Source: Trichoplax adhaerens
Taxonomy: Eukaryota; Placozoa; Uniplacotomia; Trichoplacea; Trichoplacidae
DNA length: 64,000 bases
Assembly: GCF_000150275.1 (NCBI RefSeq)
Contig: NW_002060945.1
Coordinates: forward strand, 569,872 to 633,871
Reading direction: 5' to 3'
Shown here: piece by piece, positions 1-13,100 of the stretch
Layout: each line of letters starts with the position of its first letter
Numbering within the stretch: position 1 is the first letter of the stretch
Made by a program: the position numbers and the translations under genes
Notes under the pieces: generated by a model
Seen by the model: only the letters and a program-made list of their open reading frames with translations
Database searches by the model: none
Told to the model about the DNA's origin: nothing

Positions 1-162
1 CTCTCCAATGCATGTTCATGTTGTTGATGTAAAGGCAACTGCTATTTCTTCTGTCCAGCGAAACATTTTAAAATCGATAATTAGAAGCAAATTTTGGCGT
101 CACTTTGTGTACTGGCTGTTCTCTTGTAATGTAATCCGATATACTATTTTTAATTATGATAG

Positions 163-237
163 AGATTGCATTCAGCATGTAATCAAAGATGCTAAAACGC
201 CTTGTTGTCCTCTATGTAAGGAAGCTATTACCAAAAG
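163..237 (+). other. RING-finger exon (second half) of the BRCA1-like gene
   Basis: 75 nt exon with acceptor AG at 161-162 and donor GT at 238. It starts with the third base of a codon and ends two bases into an Arg codon, the same phases as human BRCA1 exon 5 (78 nt, from memory). It encodes a Cys, a helix and the CPLC pair. The next exon (406 on) continues with a conserved helix, FVQVVKDVELAFQQDLD, comparable to human LVEELLKIICAFQLD. The first RING half (C-x2-C, C-x-H) is not readable in bases 1-162, which look intronic. Confidence 0.8.
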
Positions 238-3200
238 GTATGCCTATAAATTATACTGTATAATAATGTAATCTACCAGCAAGGATACTAATCTTTACGA
301 TATGCATGTTCAAAATTGTATTTCACTGCAAGTCTGCACGTTGTTACGTTCACCACACTACATTCCTTATTACTATAATGTAACTGTTTGCTAATACATG
401 CTAAGGTCAAGCTCTTTTAATCAATTTAGGAGTTTAAATACTAGATCCAGCCATGAAAAATTTGTGCAAGTTGTGAAAGATGTCGAACTAGCATTTCAGC
501 AAGACTTGGATGAATTACAAACAGAAACAACAAACAAGAAAGTAAGAAAAAATTCATCCCAAACAGGTATTAACTGTAGTGCATACAGTACATTAATCAT
601 AAAATCTTTTAAATGTTCATTTACTAATGTCAAAATATTCTCTTGTGCCTTTGCCGTGTTTATTCAAGATTCTACTATAACTCGTGGAAATGATAAAAGA
701 AGTAATAGCAAGCAGATCACTAGAACGACCTCAATGGATTCTGGAAATAATAAAATATATCCAGATAACAAACAATCCCAGAATAGCCAGCTATCAAGTA
801 AATCTCGTAGCATGCCTTGTCAGAATTTACATTCTCACACTTCGACAGATAGAAAGGATGGTAAATCTGAATCTCAAAATGGTGGTGAAACGATACTACA
901 TTCTGGTCTCTCAGAAAATACTACTGTCGTTAGCCAAGACAAGGTTCGATTTGAACTTATTAAATCGAAGCGAAAATTAGCTTCAAAATCTATCAGACAT
1001 GGATTTGATAAACGAACTAGTGGTTTATCATCGTCATTCGATAACGCATGCACTTCTAATGATAGCATCGACAATTTCTCTTCTAAGAGATCTGATAGAA
1101 ACAACGATAATGTAAAATTAACGGCAAAAAATATGCAAACGATAGATTCGTGGTTGCGTAAAGATATTAACAGCCAAGTTCCCAGCCAAAAGAATGATAA
1201 AGGAGAACTGGAGAAAACTGTAAATAAAATGGTTGAAAGATCGCTAATTGGTAATCATGGGACAATCTATTTAGCTCGAGATAAAGCAGATCCTACATGG
1301 GAATTATACTCTTCAATTACAGATGTTACAAGCCCTAGTCAGAAATGTAACCCCATGGAAAATCAGGAAGAATCACGATCATCTACAAAACATCCAATTA
1401 ATCTAGCATCATCTTTTATCGTAGCTCTTACGGATTCCCAAAAACTTCGAAATAGCAAGTCAGAAGTGGGTGCCTGTGTTAAGAAGTCCGAGGATTGGAT
1501 CGACCTAATAGAAAAAGATATGCAACAGATCAACACAAATAATAATAGTCAACATAGTGAAGAGAACGAGAAGATTATTTCAAAGTCCCTCAGCAAAGAT
1601 GGAGAAGGCTTGACAACTCAGTTAGATTTGAATACATTAACACCTGAAATGAAGTCATCGTCACAAAATTATCAAGAACAAAAGCATCATTCAGACCTAA
1701 AAACATCTATCAAATCGAATCAGATAGCTAATAATAGTAATACTACTCCTAAACGATTTTTTGCTGGTAGTATAACTCGAGCAATGCAAAAGTGGAAAGA
1801 CTCTTCCGCGAATAGAACACCAAATACCAATCATGTAAAAGCCCGACTACGGAGACTTAACATCCGAAGAAGAAACGATCGACTAGCTACAGAACATATT
1901 AAAATTGATAGCAGTATGCTCTCGGTCCAACAAGAAGCTCCGAAAGTTGCGTTAATGTCCACGAGCAACGGTGACAACAATAGCGATAGTAATAAAATTT
2001 CGAGTTCTGCATCCTCACAGAAAAGAAAAACCTCACCATCTGCTACACCAATTCAGATTGCACAAGAAAAATTCGACAGTAGCTCTAATGCAACTCACGA
2101 TTGTGGTAAAAGTAACCATTGTATACCCAAAATGGGAATTTGTCACTCAGAAAGTATTTCTTCAGATGGTGATAGTGCGCGCAATATTGGCGGTAAATTA
2201 TATATTCCTGATAGTATCAGCAGTTCATCTATGGAAACTACCTGTGAGGGTACACCACATTCACATAACCTAAATCATGCCTTGTCACAAGAGAATTTAA
2301 ATTCTGATCAAGCTTTACCAGAAGCACCAACGAATTCCCAGGAATCCCTAATAAATCGGGTAAAAATAGTACAGCCTACGAAAACGCCATCTAAACGTGT
2401 TTCATTGGAATCGTCATTTCCAGACAGACCTCGAAAGAAACATACAGCATTACCGGTAGATATAGGTAAGAATTAAAATTCATTTCGCATCATTAAAGGT
2501 TGACCTTAATAATGCCTTGAAAAATTTTCTCATGTATACGCAGCAAAAATTGAAGGTACTTTTAAAGTTCCACACCACCGTGCTCAATCAACGACAAAAT
2601 GCCAAAATATTAAAATTACAACGGAAGACTCAATAGCAAACTATGATCATCAATCGACTAGTGTGAAGGATACGGATCAAAACTTAACTAGTGTTCTTGA
2701 TAATCAGTTTATAGAAAATAGTGAATCTATGCCTCTGTTTCTTTCTAATTCTGATGCACTCGTACCAAGACATAAAACATATAATATTGACCATGGTCAT
2801 ACCAAAAGTCAAGGTAAACAAAAACAAAGATCATATTGTTATAGTAAGCAGAGTTTTGATAGACTAAACTTAATATCTACATTTTCATTAGATATTAAAG
2901 GTAGCTCCGAAAGCAATCATTATTGCGGTGAACTTACTTCAAAATATAAGAATTTAATACCTGGTGGTGACGGTCGCAAGGAAGCGGATATTTTTGTTTC
3001 GCCAGACAGTGATTTAATGGATTACCCATTTAATAAATATCAGCAGAGAGAAGCAATCCAAACATCAGATTCAAAATATTCGACTGAGAAAGACTATAAG
3101 TCGGAAACCATAAATTTTGTACCAGATCCAGCTCTTGAGCCCAGCGCTAGTGATGAAAACAATACAAACTCATACATACTGAAACAAAATTACGTAGTTC

Positions 3201-5583
3201 CTAATTCGGAAGAGTTAATGCGGCAACTAGAATCTTCTAAGATACATGGTAATAATGATGATGAAGTTAGGCGTTGTAAATATGTCTGTATATATAAATC
3301 TATCACTTTTGCCTTTTAATATGTAAAAATATCGATTTATCCTTCATTTTAGAATTATCTACTAGTCAGGAATCAACTCAAAATTCTTCTTTTTTGGATT
3401 TTTTTGGTATTGATTCTAAGAATAATTAACGCTAATTCAATTCCACATACTACATTATCTAATCAGAACCGTAATTTTTTTGCTCTTTGCAGACGACAAT
3501 AATACTGATAATCCGGAATCAATTGATTCGCAGGTTAGTATACGCGTATTATATCAATCGATTCCTCATATTAGAGATGATATTTTCACTAATTTTTTCT
3601 AAGGTTCTTGAAAATATCCGCGTTAAAATGAACGAAGAGAAAGAAAGAATCGCTAGGATGAAATCTTTACTTGATGCTGCACTACCAACTACATCTAGTC
3701 AATCACCACGAAAGTCAGATTCTTCCCTTGCAAGCGATTTGACATGCACTGTTATGCCGATTAGTACCCAGCCATATATGATTGATAGTGAATCTGATGA
3801 TCATGTCGCTAGCGATAGTGATGACACTCATAGCCTTGAATCGATGGATGGTGACCGTGATCTTAAAGTAGAGAAAAAAAGCGATAATAATGTTTTGCTT
3901 TGGTCTGCGCTAGATAAGCCTGACGATCCAGATGAAGATTCAAAGATAGGTCTGAAAATAATCGAATAGTGTGCTTTTCTGTAGTCAATGGTCGTACAGA
4001 TTACGATTGTTCAGAAATCTTACATAAGTTTTTGAGCTTCTTCTACCTTAAATATACTTTTAACAATAATTTGGTGGTATCTTTTAGAAAATACATTTCA
4101 AGAAAGCCGCAACCTGCAACCAGGAACGGGAAGCGTACGAGTGTTAGCCGAACAAACTAATGCTTCTGATGCGATAGGTTCTGCACGAGTTGCAAAAAAT
4201 GAAAATCTTAACTATAAGAGAATGGGCGTAGACCGAAGCCGACATTCTGACTTCCACAAAAATCATCATCTATCTAGTGACGTCCTCACCTCAAATATTT
4301 CATTAGTCGCGACCGGACTATTGGATAAAGAAAAGGTGGATGATACTCTAGATATAGTATTATTTGCTAATTTTGTTGTTTCTGCAATGCTAACCTTTGG
4401 AATTAAATGTTACGTTTATGTCGTAAAATTTAGCATAAAGTCGCATTGTTAGCTAAGCTTTTTAATGCGAAATTTGCTAGAGAAATTAATCGAACTACAA
4501 CTCATGTAATTGTAAAAGCAGGTAAATAATACAAATTCAACCAGTTCTTCACGTAATGATTACTCTTGTAATGAAGGTGTTCTTATTGCAGACGAAAACA
4601 ATCTAGCAGAATGTACTGTAAAATACTTCCAAGGGATCGCAGCAGGGCTATGCCTTGTGAATTTTCAATGTAAGGAGAATTGATGGTTACTTAATTCAAG
4701 CTGAATCTGGAAAAGTATTTAATGTTGCTTTATACACTTAGGGGTGCTTGAATGTATATCCTGGAATACGCTTATCCCTACGGTAAAAATTCTTATTCCA
4801 TAACATATTAGATATGTAGATGTTGTACTGCCTGTCTTTGGAATAATTAGTATGATGAATTATATGTTTGAAACGAAGGAAATGTACGAAATTAAGGGTA
4901 GTACCAACAGTAATACTCGTCGAAATGAGTTAGGCGCTCCTCGTCGATCTCGATTGGCACGCCTTTCTAAGGTATTTAATGTATATCAGAATTAAAGTGT
5001 TTCGACTATACACCAGTTACTCATGTTTTACACTATATCTTATCCTTTGTAGAAACCGCGACTGTTCGATGGCTATTCTTTCTGCTGTTGGGGACAATTT
5101 TATTCTATAGCCAAAGGTAATGAGGTACAATAACACTTCTTTTTATATCAGACTGATTCTTACATCCATTATTTTATTATTATTATAAATTTTAGGGCAA
5201 TTAAGACGTGTCCTGGAATTTGCTGGTGCTAAAGTCATTGAGGAATCTAGTGCAAGATCTGATAAAGTAGTAGTTTATGTTTCGTTTTGCGTTTTGCGTT
5301 TTGCTACCTTATAACATTTAACAATGTTTGATAAATGCGTCTTTTTTAGATTAAAGGTCTAATTATTATATGTGATCCAGATAACAGCTCGAATGACTTC
5401 TTCGGTAATGAATTAATACATTTGATGTTACAAAATTTTCTTTTCTGAAGAATTTTTAAAATAAAAACATTCCCAATCTAACGATTTTCATTTCCGTGCT
5501 TAGAATTGCGTGAGGCCTTCCTTACTCCACCAATTTCTATTGATTGGATTTTAGATTCCATTTCTAGCTATGAGTTAGTATAG
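163..5583 (+). CDS. BRCA1: BRCA1-like RING/tandem-BRCT DNA repair protein, 5' partial
   Basis: Probable orthologue of BRCA1, the nuclear E3 ligase subunit that pairs with BARD1 in DNA double-strand break repair. The first visible exon (163-237) holds the second half of a RING: a Cys, then CCPLCKEAITKR. It ends in the split Arg codon as human exon 5 does. Later exons, by eye: 406-566, 669-2465, 2545 to about 3250-3280, 3353-3406, 3493-3533, 3604-3949, 4088 to about 4335, 4453-4521, 4592-4669, 4742-4782, 4851-4971, 5053-5116, 5196 to about 5278, 5350-5404, 5514-5583. The middle is Ser/Asn-rich and disordered. BRCT1 shows VATGLL, TTTHVIVK and VKYFQGIA; BRCT2 shows SFCCWGQF, EFAGAKVIEE and SIDWILDS. 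RING ligands encoded before 163 are not visible. Two junctions in BRCT1 (4335/4453 and 4782/4851) are uncertain in phase. The stop could instead be at about 5683 if GTATAG at 5578 is a donor. Confidence 0.85.
3604..3949 (+). other. Exon with candidate PALB2-binding helix and acidic linker
   Basis: Acceptor AAG at 3601-3603, donor GT at 3950. The start encodes a charged amphipathic helix (VLENIRVKMNEEKERIARM, then KSLLDAA) followed by a Ser-rich acidic linker (DSESDDH, DSDDTHSLESMDGD). Human BRCA1 has its PALB2-interacting coiled coil at the same relative place, between the disordered centre and BRCT1. The correspondence rests on position and helix pattern, not on strong sequence identity. Confidence 0.5.
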
Positions 5584-7161
5584 AACAGTTATGCAGAGGA
5601 TATTTCATGGCTAGAATGTTTTAATTGCTCCTCTTTTTTGTCTAAACGCTATAGAATTCATCCAAAGGACCACTATTACCTCTGTGATGTCAACTCTAGC
5701 CAAGTTGATGATCACCATGTAACAACCTATTCTGAAGATACCTCTTTATTCTGAAACAGTATTATCGTTTGAATTTTAAATTATATATATATAACTTACG
5801 TAATTAATGTAACAAGTTACTGTACGTAGTATAACCAGGGATAAAACTCTTTCGCATTTTCTATATTAATTCCTATCAAAGGTGACAATGTAAAGCTATT
5901 ACCAATTGCAATACCTTACCTGCGGATGGAAAAGTAACAAAAAAGCCTAATTTTGCTTTTAGATATAACAAGATTTCCAGATATGCGATCATGAATTTGT
6001 ATCACCCTTTAAAAATGATCACTGTAATCATTGTAGTAATAATAAGCACATGATACAGTACATGTTTGTAGTAACTTTAGAGTTTCATCCCATGTAAGTA
6101 TCAGTTTTATTCGATATAAATTGGAATCATCGTGGTACAGTATTAATAACAAGCGACAAGATTTTAAAATTTTGAAAAGAGCAATTATATTGATGTTAAA
6201 ATTTGCAAATTTATGATCTGTAAATTAAGCAGACAGTTAAGAATGATGAACACTACAATCGTCATAAAAGACTTTTATGTTCAAAGATTATTATAATCGT
6301 AATGTGCACGTAAAGATTTATCTAATAAATCAATTCTATTATCGGTTTGAACGCTTCTATTTTTGCCATGTTGTTGACAGTATTAAAGTGTAATGATTGC
6401 TTTTCGGCATTACGAACGGAGGATGTAACAACGTACAATCACATTATGTTAGGACTTGACACAGCACCCATGAGCCTGAGTTAGCACGCAGTAACTTTGC
6501 AAAGTTTTGCAAGAAATCTCCTTTATTTGATTTAACAGTATATTTAAATCATAGTTTAGTATTCAAAAACTACAAAATTCTACGTCTTGTAAAGAACGAG
6601 AGTATTCATCTCAAAATTTTTTGCAAGTTCATTAGCCATACATCAAATAATTCTGAGCGAGAAACACGTTAATAGACATGAGTATATTAAACTGTAAGTG
6701 ATTGCTATTGGTCATGATAGAAATAAAATCAATCAAATTAATTGCATTATCGATTGCATTGCGAGTTTGGGAAATATTACTGATAGTTTTACATTCAAAA
6801 TTTACTTTTCAGTATTTCATAAATTGATTTGGAAAGTAAGCTGATATGATTTCGGCTACGGATAAGTAAATCAAGTGATAACCCAGTTACTAGGAATACC
6901 TAAATTAGAAATATTGACTGGCTCTACAGTCACTCATAAACTGTGCAGATAGGCAATGTATAATTGTATACTGTATATGTAAAACATGCTGAGGATATAC
7001 GCTTCTATTTACTAACGAATAATTGATATTAATAATTATAGCCTTATGAGTACTTCATTAATTGCCTTAAATAAGTATTCATATCCACAGGTTATAGTCT
7101 AAATCATAACTTGCAGTGATATTGGTAGGGATTAACGCTGCAAATTACAATTGCTAAATTT
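5584..7161. other. Intergenic spacer between two convergent genes
   Basis: About 1.6 kb between the BRCA1-like stop (+) and the myosin stop (-), so the genes are tail to tail. It is AT-rich with scattered AATAAA-type signals (for example near 6331) that could serve polyadenylation. No coding exon, RNA gene or clear repeat was recognised. Confidence 0.6.
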
Positions 7162-10100
7162 TTATATTACTTGGCTAATTCGTTTTCGGCGCATTTCGTG
7201 GCATACTTTAATTAATTTTGCAATCTCAGCAACCTATTAATAAAAATAAATATTGTATAGAGCTATAAATGGACTAAGCGTATATGATAACTGATAATTA
7301 TAATTAACAGCGCCTCTATAGAATTACAAGAGATAATAGAAAGCTTCATGATGCACCCTTAAACTTAATAAAAATTTGCTATTTCAAAAGATGGTTTCAT
7401 TTACCTGATTGGTTTCAAATATAATAGATTTAGTTTTATCGATTATGATCTTATAGTTACTATTGGATTCTATGCCAGACCAAGTAATTCTAATAAGGAT
7501 GCAATGATAAAAAAGTATCAAATATCAGCAAAAATACATTTCCATTGCAAGGAACATTAGTATTATGTTTTACTTTGTAATTATATCATACTTCAAAAAA
7601 TGATTCGCTGTATAAAATTGTATATTTTTAATTCAAATAAGTAATAATTCTATGATTATAGCACTTTCAGTTATAAATATACTGCTAAATAATAATCTCT
7701 AAATACCCATTATAATCCATAGTCGATAATGCAACCGATTCTCCTCTTTTATAGATTGTAATGTTCTCATAGCCAATAGCCAACCAAACCTTAGTAACAG
7801 CAAAGCCGCCACTAATAACCTAAATGCACCGAAACATAGGTAAAATTTACGACATTCAAGTAAAGAGCAGCATTTGCGACATCTTTGGTAGCATTGCGAT
7901 AGATGAATACATTATCATGCCTTAACATCATCTGCAGTCGATAATCATATTAATGTAAAAAACTCGCGTTCCTCTTTCTTTGCCTGTGCTATCATGTTTT
8001 ATTTGTTATTGTTTGTAGTTATTTCCAATATACAAGTACAGTTTTGAAGTTTGATACTATGTAGAATAAATTCTAAATTTCTGTAATTTATTAGACGGTC
8101 GAAGAAAATAGAGTGATAAAAAGAATTCACTTAGGCTAATATTCATCTAATTTTGAAATTCTAATTTGGTATTTCTTAGTTATTTTTAATAGCGCCCTCT
8201 AAATAAGTTACCCATACTTAGTAAGAAGTAATTTTAAATACTTATTGCAGTATTATTACAATTAATTTGGTAGTATTATGTTTTGAGTTACTATTCCAAT
8301 TGTAAGGAAAAGATATTTGAATCTTTGTAATAGCAAAGGTCTACATCATGATGCTACAAAATTGTACTTTGGCCCAACATTATGTTGTGAAATGATTTTA
8401 GACTGTTTACTAAAATTATTGAATTTAAAAGTGCTACAAATATAAAATTAATGGTACGCGCATACTGAAATATATACCTACGCCTATTTACAGCAATAAA
8501 ATATTAACTAATGCTTAAACTCACCGAAATATTAGTGTTGAATTGTATGAGCCTTAATTCTTTATAATACTACTGCTCTTGACTACAGTAAATTCAATGA
8601 AATTTATTTATACCTTAACATCGAAAATGGTCGCAGATGAGCCCGGCCACGTTCTGATTATATCCATATACTGCTCTAAAGCCGTATCTTCAGTCATTCC
8701 CTATACAGATACAGTGTGATTGGGATATAAGTAGTAAGTAATAGTAAAATGTATTAAATAGCAATTCTTATCGTGCAATACCTAGCACAATTTGAAAAGA
8801 ACTTAACTACCTTTAGTTGTTTCCATTTTTCCACAATAGAACTTTTAATAGCAGATTTTTCGTCTTCTGTCATTTCTTGAAAGTTTATATTTACGTTTTC
8901 CTCTAAGTGTATGAAATGGAAATGTAGATGACCAATTATTTCAAATCGTTACTCGATGTGAAATAATATTATTTAGGTCTATTATTTATATGTAAATGTA
9001 AACTCTCACAATTTATACAGTAACTACAGCACGAAGCGTAAAAAGCGTTATTATACTAACTAAATCTGAAATTGTATGTATGCTAATCTAAAAATTTTTA
9101 CGCCTTAGATACACTAATTCCTTTAGTATTTATATCCATACCGGGCTTAACTATTTTGGATTGTTTCCTAAATGAGGCTCCCTATAGATTTATTATTGAT
9201 GCTGAACAGTTAATATCCGTAATTATCAGCAATCACTAGTAGATGCTGAAATCCAATAAACTTACCAATGATCCAAAGCCATGACTACTCTTTAATTTAG
9301 ATAGAGGATCTTCCATTTTGATCGATACATCTACAGACTTTTTGATTGGGTAAATTTCTTCTAAATTTGAACTAGATTAAGACACAAAGCAGTTGCACTG
9401 TACATCAAATTCATGGCGACATGATACTTAACCCAAAACCATAATCTAATGAGTCCAAACTGTATCTGCAATGAATAAAATATCTCGCTACTGCAAAATA
9501 GAAATTACATCCAAGCTCCAGCAAAATAGTCTCCATGATTAAATTGTTGGTACAATGCAGCAAGACGAACCAATGTTGGTTCAGAATTCAAGAAGTGGCC
9601 ATTAACGACGGATTCGCGTGCCTATATATGAAAGATAGCATCAAAATTCTTAATTGATTATCGAAATTGATTCCCTAATTAAATTTACGGAAATTATGTT
9701 AAAAAGACAACTGGTAAGTGATCCTATCTAGCATATCTCAGAAAGTAATTGTATGAACAAATAAGAAGGAAAGAATCAGTCCAACCTCTTCAAACATGAG
9801 AAATTCTTCAGCAATGCAAGAAATTGACTTTAGATCAATAAAGCAATATGGTTTAAAAAAGATTTGCCACCGATTAGTCCCTTCTCCAATACCTCGCGTA
9901 CGATAGCTAAACAAAAATGAAACAAGTTCACAACTAATTAAGATATTATACGAATATTTTTAATCTGCAAAGTTGTCGAATACATAAAGTAATCATCAAA
10001 ATATCAACGTAAAATAAATTTTTAACGAGCCAAAATGGATCTATTTAACACATATTTGAGAGATATTAGTATTACTCCACTGTTAAAGTCATTTTCTACT

Positions 10101-13100
10101 AATGCCAGCATACAGTAATATTAGTTGACATGAAAACATAACTATACTTGTTGATACATAAGGTTTGGACAGAGAACAGTATGTAAGAGTAATTAAATTT
10201 ACATTTCAAATTTAGCAAGGATATCAGTCATGACAGTTCTACCATCAATAGCACGGTAAATGGTGCCACACTTCTCAAATAGAGCGTAGCAATTTTTTGT
10301 ATTCGATAACCCTAAGCCTAAGCGTAATCGTTGAACAACCTATAAATAAACAGTTACCGCAATCAATCCATGGGAATTCAAAGTAATTTCTTTAATTTGC
10401 AAAGAGCTTAATAAAATCGGATATAGACAATATTTTCTATCTGATGTACCTCATCAGCGATAATGGATGAATCAACAAGTGCTTTAACAGATGAATTGCC
10501 GTAAGTATAAATGTAAGTTAAAATAGGCCGACGACCCTGGTAGTAGATCAAAAGAGTCGAAAATATGTTTTAGTTTTGAAATTTACAATAGGTAGTTCAA
10601 TCTGAATTACACTAAAGAAATTGTCTCATCTTGCTATACAATTGTTGCATTTTTATACGGAGATGACAGCTGTGCTGTTTATGCACGCTATTTACCAAGA
10701 TAGCAATTATTTCTTCTTTACCCGGCGGATATTCTCTAGATAATAAATAAAGATGCAATTTTATGAGTAATGCAATATAAATCAATGCTGGAATAAGCAC
10801 AGTAATGCAGTTCATTACTTTGTTGCTAAGTTTTACCTAGGTTTGGTTTTCGTGCATGCAGTTAAGCAAAATTCCATAAATTTAGCAGCTTCAGTATTTG
10901 GAAATCTTTTTAAGGATCTAGTAGTCGAAAAATGTAACGGATGATTCAGTTGAATTAACAGTAATAGTGTTGTAAAGATTTTTACATCGCTTACAATAGA
11001 TGAGAAAGTAGTGTATTGCTTCATTTTAGCTATATGTAATGCCAGCAGATGTTGTAGTTGATAAATAATAATTATTATCGCGATATACCTTTGTAGGTAA
11101 AATTTTAAGTAATATAGGTATTTTCTTGAAGGGGCTCTAGTGCAGCATAAACAGGCTAAAAACTGAATATTATTAATTTAATATATATTGTTAGTATAGA
11201 GTCATTTAGACGAAAAATTATAAACGTAAAACCATACACTGTATGGTAACTATTCAATGCTATTCGAAATTAACTGTTATCGAAATGAGTATATTACTCT
11301 CAGTGCATTTATAGAAACTTAAATACTGTAAGTTCTTATATCATTGCTTTAAATAATACCAAGAATATTAATTAATCAATCAAGTAATGTGATTTTGTTA
11401 TCTGTGCTTCCACTAGCAGGAAAATTAACATTTTAATGACTTTGAAAATTCCCTGTAGTCCATACCTGCCAATAACGAAGATTACCAATGGAATCAGGAT
11501 TATTTGATATATTTGTTTGCTTGATAACTTGACAATAAATCTACAAAATACAATTATAGCCAAATCGACAAGTAGGATCTACATTAGCATTGAGTAAAAA
11601 GCAATTAAATGAACAAAGTTTGTCACTGAAGTTAATTTTGTTGATTTTAATTGCTATACGACATCAACTAATCGATCCACGTCAGTACTGCATAAAAAAC
11701 AATCAAATGTTCAGACAAAGTTCGCTACTAAAGTCTGTGTTGATTTTAATTGCTATACGACATCGGCTAATAGATCTACGTTAGCATTGGGTAAAAGTGA
11801 TTAAATGAACAGATAAAGTTTGCTACTGAAATCGATTGTGTTGATTTAAACTGCTATACGACATCCACTTACGCACTGTAAATAATGTGTAAGCGAATGT
11901 GTTTTCATTTACCGAAGAAACCAGCTCAATTTAGTATGCATTCTCACCTCGTCCCGTAACTCTGGCAGATCATGAAACTTTTGCAGTTGACTCTATTAGT
12001 GGCGTACAATTGCAGGATTAAGACTCTGGTATGGCTTTAACTATAATGATACTTAAGATAACAAGCTACTAATCCCTAAATATTACAATCATGTTACAAG
12101 ATAAATAGTTACTTGAATAAGAGCAAGATAATCTCCAACAGTTTCACTAGTCAGTAAGGAGTTGAAAGTTTTTACTGCTTCCTCCGAAATCGTTCCATAG
12201 CCTCGTTTCTTTTTATCTATCACAATGATACCAATCATGCAATTTTATGGATCTCTTGAGTAGATGACTTATAATTGAACTCCACGACATTGAACAGTAA
12301 ATAAGAAATTATAAAATCATAACTAATGCTTCATGTTTACCGTTGGCACCAACAGTTTTTCCATAGGGTAAAGCTAAAAGAGGTGCTTTAATGGATGTAT
12401 TAGAATAATTTAAGATTGGATTAGATCGATAGATGTCTTCTATTTCAACATCATTCGAGTCCTAGTACGGCAATAAAATAATATTAGCTAATACACAACT
12501 TTAGTCCTTATTTATGATATGAAAAACTTAGATGTTTTAACCAATATTTACGGATACCCCCATTATGACAAGTTTACATCTAATACTAAATACAGGAAAC
12601 TTGATAAAGACTCTATCTCAGTTTAGTTAAATAAAGAAATGGTACTTTGACAATTAGTAACCTGCTACGGCAAGTTCATCTTACTTGAAAGATTTTAATG
12701 AAATAGCAAAACAGATTATGAGAGTGTATGGTCTATTAAATTTATTATTAAACCGTTAAAATTTTAAAGGTACATTTATTAGAACGATATGCTGTATTTG
12801 TCCACTTTTGTGGAAATTCAGTTTTATTATTGATGTAACCAACCCTTATTTTGCTAATCAGTCGTTCTGTCGGCATGATCAGTCGAGGTTTGTTATCAAT
12901 AACCTATTAACATAATACGCATTTATGTTAATCTCTAAATATTTCTGGTTGCCCAGAGTTTAAAGCTTATTAATCAAAAAATTGATAAAGATATCGAATT
13001 GATCTGAATCTATTAAATCATTAACAACATTTAATATACCATTTATTTAATTACCCGTTGAATACTATTAACCCATGCCATGGAATCTTCTTGAAACTTG

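Larger units (their letters stand above)
7162..12910 (-). other. MyTH4-FERM exons of the myosin
   Basis: MyTH4 exons near 12848-12900, 12350-12465, 12120-12225 and 11945-11990, then 11466-11540 ([10 protein letters not shown]), 11085-11150 ([20 protein letters not shown]) and 10836-10925 ([16 protein letters not shown]). FERM exons near 10690-10740, 10450-10540, 10202-10340 ([17 protein letters not shown]), 9786-9900 ([13 protein letters not shown]), 9514-9625 ([18 protein letters not shown]), 9260-9360, 8812-8895, 8613-8700 (TIFDVK), 7707-7789 ([16 protein letters not shown]), 7405-7459 ([16 protein letters not shown]) and 7162-7233 ([10 protein letters not shown]). This tail binds microtubules and cargo such as integrin tails in vertebrate myosin X. 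Confidence 0.8.

Noticed and set aside
1-162. Open frame that might encode the first half of the RING
   Set aside because: The frame has no C-x2-C or C-x-H pair and ends in a sequence with splice-acceptor features, so it reads as intron. The N-terminal RING exons are probably upstream of the window.
3969-4452. Separate small plus-strand genes of 63 and 103 codons
   Set aside because: They are pieces of the BRCA1-like exons before BRCT1 read through flanking introns; the protein continues across spliced junctions.
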